Below are positions 1-5,255 of a stretch of 5,255 bases of DNA, piece after piece. Source of the stretch: Polynucleobacter sp. UBA2650 (GTDB taxonomy: Bacteria > Pseudomonadota > Gammaproteobacteria > Burkholderiales > Burkholderiaceae); assembly GCA_002359975.1 (NCBI GenBank), contig DENG01000017.1, positions 238 to 5,492 of the forward strand. Direction: 5' to 3'. A program made the position numbers and the translations under genes. Positions within the stretch are counted from its first letter, which is position 1; each line of letters opens with the position of its first letter. The notes under the pieces are model-generated. The model was not told the origin of the DNA and made no database searches. It saw only the letters and a list, made by a program, of their open reading frames with translations.

Positions 1-1
1 G

Positions 2-40
2 AATATAGACACCCGATCTACTTGGGTCAATGCACTTTAA
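2..40 (+). CDS. possible C-terminal tail of an upstream gene (partial, unidentified)
   Basis: Reading from base 2, twelve codons (NIDTRSTWVNAL) run in from the window edge and end at a TAA at 38-40, 17 nt before the chosen bchO start. The spacing would suit an upstream gene in the same operon as bchO. Twelve residues are too few to identify a family, and a second frame (from base 1) is also open to the edge, so this may be chance. I assign no function. Confidence 0.25.
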   Translation, partial: NIDTRSTWVNAL

Positions 41-42
41 CT

Positions 43-48
43 AGGGGA
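43..48 (+). promoter_or_regulatory. ribosome binding site deciding the bchO start
   Basis: AGGGGA lies 9 nt upstream of the ATG at 58. The same frame could start at a TTG at 22, but no purine-rich site precedes that codon, and the 12 extra residues come before the first recognisable BchO sequence. I therefore choose ATG 58; an ATG at 67 is a less well placed alternative. Confidence 0.65.
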
Positions 49-57
49 AAACCCTTA

Positions 58-930
58 ATGAACACTATGAATCGCGTTCCCTATGACTGGCCAAATCGTC
101 AGATCAGTCGCTCAGTCGAGGTGGCTGGGCTAGCTTGGCATGTCCAAATCTCTGGTAAGGGACCGCTGATTTTGTTGTTGCATGGCACTGGCTCATCAAC
201 GCATTCCTGGGCAGAGCTAACGCCCATCCTCAATAAAGAGGCACAGATTTTGAACCTTGATTTACCAGGGCACGCCTTTACTCTAGGAGCTCCTATTGAT
301 AGCTTGAAGCTCGAAGAAATTGCCCGCAGTTTGATTGGTCTGGTTCAAGAGCTAAAACTTCCTTGGCCAACCATGGTGGTCGGCCATTCTGCAGGTGCGC
401 CGCTCGCGCTGGCATTTGCCGTTCAAGCCAAGGTAAAACCACAAATCATTATTGGTTTTAATCCATCGCTCATCCCGCCGCCGCCCAGCTACACCCAATT
501 TTTTGGTCCGATGTTAGGCCCAGTTACAAAATCAGCCACACTGGCGTCGATTTTGGCCAAGATTGCGCCCATGAGTGGTATGACCGATCGCTTGCTGGAC
601 TCTACAAATACCAATTTGCCCGAGACCAATCGCAATTACTACCGCCGTTTATTTACCTCTCCTGATCACGTTCGTGGCGCAATGAACTTTATGGCTTCAG
701 CCAATATCAGTCAGGTGCTTAGTGCCAGCTCAAATCTACCTAGCAAACTCATTTGGGTCATTGGTGAAAGTGATCAATGGGTTCCTGAAATAGGTTTACA
801 GAAAATCATCCAACAGTATTTTGCAAAATCAACCGTGATTCATTGGCAGGGTGGTCACATCATGCACGAAGTAGAAACTGAAAAGAGTGCAGATTTGATC
901 TTGAGTGAACTGCGTACTCTAAAAAAATAA
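58..930 (+). CDS. bchO: BchO, alpha/beta-hydrolase, putative magnesium chelatase accessory protein
   Basis: This 290-residue protein belongs to the alpha/beta-hydrolase family linked to bacteriochlorophyll synthesis; its exact reaction is not established. Seen in the sequence: an N-terminal DWPNRQISR block (10-18) followed by AWHVQISGKGP (26-36), typical of BchO; the oxyanion-region HGTG (42-45); DLPGH (68-72); the nucleophile elbow GHSAG with Ser111; a probable acid Asp239 in GESDQWVP; and a probable catalytic His267 in GGHIMHE. The hydrolase triad therefore looks intact. Length is normal for the family. No signal peptide is visible, so a cytoplasmic or membrane-peripheral location is likely. 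The gene points towards bchD, with 8 bp between the stop codons, so it is not in the bchI-bchD transcript and must have its own or an upstream plus-strand promoter, outside the window. Family assignment is firm; function is known only by association. Confidence 0.88.
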   Translation: MNTMNRVPYDWPNRQISRSVEVAGLAWHVQISGKGPLILLLHGTGSSTHSWAELTPILNKEAQILNLDLPGHAFTLGAPIDSLKLEEIARSLIGLVQELKLPWPTMVVGHSAGAPLALAFAVQAKVKPQIIIGFNPSLIPPPPSYTQFFGPMLGPVTKSATLASILAKIAPMSGMTDRLLDSTNTNLPETNRNYYRRLFTSPDHVRGAMNFMASANISQVLSASSNLPSKLIWVIGESDQWVPEIGLQKIIQQYFAKSTVIHWQGGHIMHEVETEKSADLILSELRTLKK

Positions 931-938
931 CCGATTCG

Positions 939-2729
939 TTACTGATGTAATACCTGAATTACTGCCTGCGAGAGTTCTTGCGCACCCGCATGGGGCAAAG
1001 GTAAATAATAGGATCCAATCAAATGAGCAATGTGTTGACCTTCCTCGCGTGCCTGCGGAGAAGTATCGATCCATAAGCTACGTACCTTGACTTGCGCTGC
1101 CATACGAGCCGATTGCTCTGCATCGATCTGCGCTTGTGCTCTACCTGGAGTGCCATCACGCGCAATATTGGCACGACCATCCGTTAAGAACACCAACGTT
1201 GGTGTCATCCCTTTTTTAAGAGACGCTTTAGCCAGTTGATATGCCGAATCAATTGCACGCGCTAAAGGAGTGCCTCCTCCTCCAGGCAAACTTGCCAAAG
1301 ATCGTTTTGCTCTGACCAGTGAACGTGTAGGGCTCAGTAACAGCTCAGCCTCACTTCCTCGAAACGCAATCAATGCTACTTGATCGCGCCGCACATAACA
1401 CTCTGCTAAAAGAAGCTCAACTGCACCCTTGGCTTCGGCTAAACGGTTCATTGCCGATGAGCCTGATGCATCCACTACAAAAGTTGTTAAGGTTTGCGTG
1501 CGCTCACGATAGCGTTTAATACGGAAATCATCTTTTTGAATGAGCACACATGGGCGGCCAATCTGATTTTTGTTCGCCGTCTCGCGACGCCGCATGGCTT
1601 GCCATGGAACTGCGGCACGCAGAGTATCAATCAGACTTAGTGTGCCTCTAGCGCTAGGTATTCCTGCCATAGAACCCATTGGGCGGCCACGTTTACTACT
1701 CATCTGACTAACGCCTGCCTTACCTGCAGAACTATTTTTCTGTCTAGCCATCGCAATTTGTGCCAAGCGGGCCAAAAGGTCAGCTGGAATGCTAGCGCGT
1801 GCAGCGTCTAATATTTGATCTTCAAGCACCTCTTCATCGGGGGTTTGTGGCGCATTTGATTCTTCAGATTGAGTATCATCAACCTCGGGTGGCGGAGTCT
1901 CCTCATTCGCCTGCTCCTCAGGGGTCTGCTCGGGCAGTTGCGTTGCGCGAGGAATAAGAACCATACTCACTGCGCGCTCTATATGGTCCCTACTTGGTAT
2001 TACTCCTTCCCACAAGGGGTCGAGCGCAGCTAAGTAGCGTGCGGTCCGCACTGTAAATTGCACTGCACGAATGGATGCGATTCCTAATTGAATTGCGATC
2101 CCCACAAGCGCATCAATTTGATCATCCTCGAGCTCAATCTCAGCGAGACGAGTCTGCACTCGACTTGGATCAAAATCACTAAACTCTTTATCCACCTCTT
2201 CATCCGGCAGGGATTGCCAAGCAAACCCATCTAGATCAATGTGAAAGGCGCAACGCTCCATTAATTTTGGGTTGACGTGCTCATCGTCTTCAATACTTTC
2301 GTCGAGCACAATCACACCAATACGACACACCATGGTTTTACTCTGGCCATCACGCTCTAACTGTATTGCCCCATGATCTAATGCACTTGCGATCCGGGCG
2401 GCAATGCCTATCTCGAGGCGCTCGGCCATCGGCAAAACCACAATACCTTGATCACACTTAGCCAATACTCCTTCCCGCAAGACCGGTTTACCTTGTTTAA
2501 GGGTGGATTCAATATCAAGACCACCGAGTAAGTTCTCATCCGTAATTGCATTCGGAATCTTGCGCAAAGGTACCGATAAGCCATTCTGTTTAGCCATTTG
2601 TTCAAGGGCCACTAACCAACGATCACGCACCGGGCCCGAACGTGAGCGTACAAGCACCCCACCAAAGTGATGCGGGGCCAGCACAAGCAGTTGTGCAATC
2701 TGCAGATAAGCCAACCAGTGTTCAGTCAT
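939..2729 (-). CDS. bchD: BchD, magnesium chelatase subunit D
   Basis: BchD (596 residues) is the platform subunit of magnesium chelatase: it forms a two-tiered AAA+ complex with BchI, which with BchH inserts Mg2+ into protoporphyrin IX. The N-terminal AAA+-like region (about 1-260) lacks a Walker A GK[S/T], as expected of the ATPase-inactive D subunit, but keeps NLLGGLDIESTLKQGKP (66-82). A Pro/Glu/Asp-rich linker follows (about 265-303), then the conserved RGRPMGS (347-353) and LRAAVPWQAMRR (370-381). The C-terminal von Willebrand A domain (about 412-596) has a complete MIDAS metal site: DASGS (420-424), Thr487 in GGGGTPLA and Asp517 in LTDG. The ATG at 2729 comes 3 nt after the bchI stop without a clear ribosome binding site, suggesting translational coupling to bchI. 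Length is close to that of other BchD proteins. Confidence 0.96.
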   Translation of the reverse strand: MTEHWLAYLQIAQLLVLAPHHFGGVLVRSRSGPVRDRWLVALEQMAKQNGLSVPLRKIPNAITDENLLGGLDIESTLKQGKPVLREGVLAKCDQGIVVLPMAERLEIGIAARIASALDHGAIQLERDGQSKTMVCRIGVIVLDESIEDDEHVNPKLMERCAFHIDLDGFAWQSLPDEEVDKEFSDFDPSRVQTRLAEIELEDDQIDALVGIAIQLGIASIRAVQFTVRTARYLAALDPLWEGVIPSRDHIERAVSMVLIPRATQLPEQTPEEQANEETPPPEVDDTQSEESNAPQTPDEEVLEDQILDAARASIPADLLARLAQIAMARQKNSSAGKAGVSQMSSKRGRPMGSMAGIPSARGTLSLIDTLRAAVPWQAMRRRETANKNQIGRPCVLIQKDDFRIKRYRERTQTLTTFVVDASGSSAMNRLAEAKGAVELLLAECYVRRDQVALIAFRGSEAELLLSPTRSLVRAKRSLASLPGGGGTPLARAIDSAYQLAKASLKKGMTPTLVFLTDGRANIARDGTPGRAQAQIDAEQSARMAAQVKVRSLWIDTSPQAREEGQHIAHLIGSYYLPLPHAGAQELSQAVIQVLHQ

Positions 2730-2732
2730 GAA

Positions 2733-3758
2733 TTAAGCAAACAACTCATCGAGAGCGCGCTGAACACGGGTAGCTGAACTAGACTCATCAAGTGGATTTC
2801 GGCGTAAGCGATGCTGTAATGCAGGTACTGCAATTCGTTTGAGATGCTCGCGGCTTACTTTATTTTTACCTTCTAATGCTGCTACAGCGCGGGAGGCGCG
2901 TAATAAGGTGAGCTCGCCACGTAAGCCATCGGTACCAAGATGAGCGCACAATTTAGTAGCATCTTCCAGCAACTTATCGTCAGCTTTCACAGTAGGTAAT
3001 TTTTTTCGGGCAGCGGTCATTTGTCCGCGGATCTTTTCTTCTTCTTTCTCCCACACTGCTAAGAAGGCCTCAGGATTACGTTCAAACTGATCGCGCCGCT
3101 TAATGATCTCCACACGTCCTGCCATATCACCGGGTGTCTTTACCTCAACAGCCAAACCAAAGCGGTCAAGTAATTGTGGACGTAACTCGCCCTCTTCCGG
3201 ATTACCGCTACCAACCAGAACAAATCGCGCTGGATGGCGCACACTTAAACCCTCACGCTCAACCACATTCTGTCCGGAAGCAGCCACATCAATCAAAAGA
3301 TCAACCAAGTGGTCATCTAGTAGGTTCACTTCATCGATGTATAAAAATCCACGATGCGCTCTTGCTAATAGGCCAGGCTCAAAGGCTTTTTCGCCCAAGG
3401 TCAAGGCTTTCTCAATATCTAAGGCGCCAAGCACGCGATCTTCGGTTGCGCCTAAAGGTAAGTCCACCACGGGTACAGGGCGTACTTCGGTTTTTACTTT
3501 TGTTTTGGAATTGGACTGCGTATCGCAAATTACACAAGCACCTGCCATAGCCTTTGGATCACATCCATAGGGACAGTTTTGAACAACAGTCATGTTGGGC
3601 AACAAGGCAGCAAGGCCTCGAACCGCAGTTGACTTACCCGTGCCACGATCCCCCATCACCAAGACACCACCGACACTTGGATCGAGGGCGGCAACTAGAA
3701 TGGCTAACTTCATATCCTCTTGACCAACAATGGCTGAAAAGGGGTAATTACGAGACAT
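2733..3758 (-). CDS. bchI: BchI, magnesium chelatase ATPase subunit I
   Basis: BchI (341 residues) is the AAA+ ATPase that powers Mg2+ insertion into protoporphyrin IX, the first committed step towards bacteriochlorophyll. Visible motifs in order: FSAIVGQEDMK (7-17); Walker A GDRGTGKST (36-44, Lys42); DLPLGATEDRVLGALDIEKA (99-118); Walker B FLYIDE (138-143); sensor 1 SGNPEEGELRP (184-194, Asn186); arginine finger Arg199 in LLDRFG; and sensor 2 Arg280 in GLRGELTLLR. Arg199 and Arg280 are 81 residues apart, the same spacing as Arg208 and Arg289 of Rhodobacter capsulatus BchI as I recall it. All catalytic residues are present. Residues 62-78 carry four cysteines (Cys62, 66, 75, 78). The ATG at 3758 has a strong GAGGAG site (3765-3770) 6 nt upstream. 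bchI is the first gene of the bchI-bchD unit, divergent from psiE. Confidence 0.97.
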   Translation of the reverse strand: MSRNYPFSAIVGQEDMKLAILVAALDPSVGGVLVMGDRGTGKSTAVRGLAALLPNMTVVQNCPYGCDPKAMAGACVICDTQSNSKTKVKTEVRPVPVVDLPLGATEDRVLGALDIEKALTLGEKAFEPGLLARAHRGFLYIDEVNLLDDHLVDLLIDVAASGQNVVEREGLSVRHPARFVLVGSGNPEEGELRPQLLDRFGLAVEVKTPGDMAGRVEIIKRRDQFERNPEAFLAVWEKEEEKIRGQMTAARKKLPTVKADDKLLEDATKLCAHLGTDGLRGELTLLRASRAVAALEGKNKVSREHLKRIAVPALQHRLRRNPLDESSSATRVQRALDELFA

Positions 3759-3778
3759 ACCTTGCTCCTCTTAGTAAC

Positions 3779-3800
3779 AATTAACTGCTTGTCGTTAATT
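3779..3800. repeat. perfect inverted repeat in the divergent promoter, candidate operator
   Basis: AATTAAC (3779-3785) and GTTAATT (3794-3800) are exact reverse complements separated by 8 nt. The element overlaps the proposed psiE -35 box and lies 21-42 nt upstream of the bchI start, so a bound protein could affect both genes. It does not match the TGT-N12-ACA consensus of the photosynthesis repressor PpsR/CrtJ. The arms are AT-rich, so a chance origin is possible, and no regulator can be named. Confidence 0.4.
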
Positions 3801-3816
3801 TAGGGTTAAATATAAG
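3789..3816 (+). promoter_or_regulatory. candidate sigma-70 promoter for psiE
   Basis: TTGTCG (3789-3794, four of six bases of TTGACA) and TATAAG (3811-3816, five of six bases of TATAAT) are separated by 16 bp. Transcription would start near 3823, leaving a leader of roughly 33 nt before the psiE ATG, with AAGGGA at 3845-3850 as its ribosome binding site. This is the best plus-strand match in the intergenic region, found by eye only. Confidence 0.4.
3794..3811 (+). repeat. 7-4-7 direct repeat, possible response-regulator site
   Basis: GTTAATT (3794-3800) and GTTAAAT (3805-3811) match at six of seven bases and are separated by TAGG, giving an 11-bp period. This is the layout of sites bound by PhoB/OmpR-type regulators, and it sits between the proposed psiE -35 and -10 boxes. 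The bases do not match the enterobacterial Pho box (CTGTCAT units), so only the geometry supports the idea. The left unit is also the right arm of the inverted repeat. Confidence 0.25.
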
Positions 3817-3825
3817 GCATATGAA
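3797..3825 (-). promoter_or_regulatory. weak candidate promoter for bchI-bchD
   Basis: On the minus strand TTCATA (3825-3820) and TAAATT (3802-3797) are 17 bp apart; each matches the sigma-70 consensus at four of six positions. Transcription would start near 3790, giving a short leader that contains the bchI GAGGAG site. It would overlap the psiE promoter face to face. The match is modest; the bchI promoter must lie in this 97-bp gap or within psiE, but its exact place is uncertain. Confidence 0.22.
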
Positions 3826-3855
3826 CCTAAAAAATAACCGAACAAAGGGAAAGCC

Positions 3856-4311
3856 ATGAGTGAAAGTAACCCAAAAGACATTAAAAACATTGAGCACCGG
3901 ATCGAATCCTGGCTAATCCCTACCGGTAATCTCTTTGTTTCTTTATTCCACCGGATAGCCCTTTTTGGTATTGGCGCAGCTACAGTTTGGGCCGCCGGCA
4001 TGAGTTTTGCTGAAATGATGCAAAAACCTTATGCATCCGTTCAAGACCTACTCCTACTCTTTATTTATCTAGAAATCGGTGCGATGGTAGGCATTTATTT
4101 CAAGACCAACCATATGCCGGTTAGGTTTTTGATCTACATCGCTATCACAGCGGTTACTCGCCTGATTATTGATTTAGTCGGAACAAAGCATGAGGCAGAT
4201 ATGGGCATTCTGCTCATGGGTATCACCATTTTTGTATTAGCTCTTGCCAATGCCTTGATCCGCTATGCCTCGAATAAATTTCCGAGTAAATCGGATACCC
4301 ATAATGAGTAA
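3856..4311 (+). CDS. psiE: PsiE-family inner-membrane protein (phosphate-starvation-inducible type)
   Basis: This 151-residue protein matches the PsiE family, small integral membrane proteins named after an E. coli gene induced by phosphate starvation; their biochemical role is unknown. Four hydrophobic segments are visible at about 28-50, 62-82, 88-108 and 115-137, with a charged N-terminus (1-20) and a polar C-terminal tail. Family-like blocks are YLEIGAMVGIYF (71-82) and MPVRFLIYIAITAVTRLIID (87-106). No signal peptide is expected; the helices anchor the protein in the inner membrane. The ATG has AAGGGA 5 nt upstream. The gene diverges from bchI and is followed after 3 nt by the aldolase-family gene, so it leads a likely operon. 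Naming it psiE rests on family resemblance; phosphate control in this organism is not shown. Confidence 0.82.
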   Translation: MSESNPKDIKNIEHRIESWLIPTGNLFVSLFHRIALFGIGAATVWAAGMSFAEMMQKPYASVQDLLLLFIYLEIGAMVGIYFKTNHMPVRFLIYIAITAVTRLIIDLVGTKHEADMGILLMGITIFVLALANALIRYASNKFPSKSDTHNE

Positions 4312-4314
4312 CTC

Positions 4315-5043
4315 GTGAACTCAGAAGAGTGGCAAACCCGGATTGATTTAGCTGCCTGCTATCGACTTTGCGCCTTTGAGGGCTGGGATGATTTGATTTA
4401 TACGCACATCTCAGCCAGCGTTCCTGGCGAACCTAATCACTACCTGATTAATCCATTCGGCTACCAGTTTGATGAAATTACTGCATCCAATTTAGTGAAG
4501 GTCAACACACGGGGTGAGATTGTCGACTCCGACTCTCTATACAAAGTAAACCCTACCGGCTTTGCAATTCATGGGGCAGTGCATCGTGCAAGACCAGATG
4601 CACACTGCGTAATGCATCTTCACAATACTGCGGGGATTGCCGTATCTGCACAAAGCAAGGGCCTACTCCCTTTGTCACAACACGCTATGCGTTTTATGGG
4701 ACATATTGCATACCATGACTACGAAGGTGTTGCTCTGACTGAGACAGAAGGAAAACGCTTAACCGAGTCTTTGGGACAGCACCCTGCAATGCTCTTACGA
4801 AACCATGGCACCCTGACACTGGGCAGAACAATCGGTGAAGCCTATGTGGTCATGGCAACCCTGATTAAGGCCTGTGAAATCCAAATAGCAGCACTTAGTT
4901 CCACAGATTTATACACACCCAAACAAAGTGTGATTCAGAAAGCAGCTGATGAGTTACATGACAATGGGGCCGAAGAAGGTAACCTCGAGTGGCCTGCCTT
5001 ATTACGCATGCTCGATCGATTTGATGAGAGCTATAAAGATTAA
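4315..5043 (+). CDS. class II aldolase/adducin-family protein
   Basis: This 242-residue cytosolic protein has the class II aldolase/adducin fold, which includes fuculose-phosphate aldolase (FucA), ribulose-phosphate epimerase and many proteins of unknown activity. The three zinc-ligand histidines are present: His101 and His103 in MHLHN, and His164 in LRNHGTLT. Their spacing (2 and 63 residues from the first) equals FucA His92/His94/His155. The position of the FucA catalytic Glu73, 19 residues before the first histidine, is Gly82 here (VNPTGFAIH), so classic aldol cleavage is doubtful. Other family-like blocks are GWDDLIYTHIS (23-33), LLPLSQHA (117-124) and AYHDYEG (132-138). The start is GTG at 4315: no ATG occurs in frame before Met100, and residues 1-30 look conserved. 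It starts 3 nt after the psiE stop with no strong ribosome binding site, suggesting coupling. The substrate cannot be told from sequence. Confidence 0.85.
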   Translation: MNSEEWQTRIDLAACYRLCAFEGWDDLIYTHISASVPGEPNHYLINPFGYQFDEITASNLVKVNTRGEIVDSDSLYKVNPTGFAIHGAVHRARPDAHCVMHLHNTAGIAVSAQSKGLLPLSQHAMRFMGHIAYHDYEGVALTETEGKRLTESLGQHPAMLLRNHGTLTLGRTIGEAYVVMATLIKACEIQIAALSSTDLYTPKQSVIQKAADELHDNGAEEGNLEWPALLRMLDRFDESYKD

Positions 5044-5069
5044 TACCAAACATTACGAAAGGAATAGAT

Positions 5070-5255
5070 ATGCCAACCTTAAATGTGCAATTGTTTGAAG
5101 GTCGTACCGTTGAACAAAAACGTCAATTTGTTGCTGAGGTCACTCGTGTAACTTGTGAAACCTTGGGCTGTTCAGCAGGCTCTGTTGACATCATCATCAC
5201 GGATGTCAAAAAAGAAGATTGGGCTACCGGTGGTAAGTTATGGTGTGATGCAGAT
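5070..5255 (+). CDS. 4-oxalocrotonate tautomerase-family protein (3' end outside window)
   Basis: The first 62 residues are present; the frame is open at the window edge. The start MPTLNVQLFEGRTVEQKR fits the small tautomerase family, where Met is removed and Pro1 acts as the general base for keto-enol tautomerisation. Aligned without gaps to Pseudomonas 4-oxalocrotonate tautomerase as I recall it, Pro1 and Arg11 are kept, Phe50 is Trp, and Arg39 is Asp (SVDIIIT). The loss of Arg39, which binds substrate in the canonical enzyme, argues for a different substrate, as in other divergent members. AAAGGA (5058-5063) lies 6 nt before the ATG. The gene follows the aldolase-family gene after 26 nt and is probably in the same transcript, which fits a role in small organic-acid metabolism, though no pathway can be named. 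Confidence 0.85.
   Translation, partial: MPTLNVQLFEGRTVEQKRQFVAEVTRVTCETLGCSAGSVDIIITDVKKEDWATGGKLWCDAD

Noticed and set aside
22..57. TTG start giving BchO 12 extra residues
   Set aside because: No ribosome binding site precedes the TTG, while the ATG at 58 has a good one.
921..945. Weak hairpin followed by a T-run on the minus strand after bchD (TAAC/GTTA arms around a 6-nt loop, then seven T)
   Set aside because: The stem is only four to six AT-rich pairs including a wobble, and the T-run is the lysine-rich end of bchO. It is too weak to call a terminator without folding or transcript data.
946..963. Inverted repeat GTAAT-N6-ATTAC just inside the bchD 3' end
   Set aside because: Five AT-rich pairs within coding sequence and no T-run in the direction of bchO transcription; likely chance.
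2408..2605. Minus-strand 65-codon open frame inside bchD
   Set aside because: It lies in a shifted frame wholly within conserved bchD sequence and its product resembles nothing I know.
3762..3779. Possible PpsR/CrtJ half site (TTG-N12-ACA)
   Set aside because: The left half is TTG rather than TGT, and it overlaps the bchI ribosome binding site; it does not meet the TGT-N12-ACA consensus.
3103..3784. Plus-strand open frames opposite bchI (155, 138 and 76 codons)
   Set aside because: They lie antisense to a strongly conserved gene, show low-complexity Ser/Arg/Pro-rich or unrecognisable products, and have no support from ribosome binding sites or family resemblance.
3795..4001. Minus-strand 68-codon open frame overlapping the start of psiE and the intergenic region
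   Set aside because: It is the reverse reading of a hydrophobic membrane-protein gene, which often yields false hydrophobic frames, and would cross the psiE promoter. No family resemblance.

Overview
The window holds six protein-coding genes, the last one cut by the right edge. The left 3.8 kb comes from a bacteriochlorophyll-synthesis (photosynthesis) gene cluster: bchO on the plus strand, then bchD and bchI on the minus strand. bchI and bchD encode the two AAA+ subunits of magnesium chelatase, the enzyme that inserts Mg2+ into protoporphyrin IX. bchO encodes the alpha/beta-hydrolase that usually accompanies them. The right 1.4 kb is a plus-strand run that does not look photosynthetic: a PsiE-family membrane protein, a class II aldolase/adducin-family protein and a 4-oxalocrotonate tautomerase-family protein.

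The source is most likely a bacteriochlorophyll-a-making proteobacterium. The moderate, AT-leaning base composition, compact spacing and neighbouring genes would fit a small-genome freshwater betaproteobacterium such as a Polynucleobacter relative. That taxonomic step is inference: the window has no marker gene, and a protein search would settle it.

Layout: positions 1-57 hold a possible 12-codon tail of an upstream gene and the bchO ribosome binding site. bchO (58-930) converges on bchD (2729-939) with 8 bp between stop codons. bchI (3758-2733) is read before bchD, with 3 nt between them, so they form one transcription unit. A 97-bp divergent intergenic region (3759-3855) carries the promoters for bchI and for psiE, plus a perfect 7-8-7 inverted repeat and a pair of direct repeats with 7-bp units and a 4-bp spacer. 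psiE (3856-4311), the aldolase-family gene (4315-5043, GTG start) and the tautomerase gene (5070 onward) are tightly spaced and probably co-transcribed.

Nothing here amounts to a new multi-gene system. The points worth a second look are the reversed bchO relative to the common bchI-bchD-bchO order, the symmetric elements in the shared divergent promoter, the replaced catalytic glutamate in the aldolase-family protein, and the altered Arg39 position in the tautomerase.
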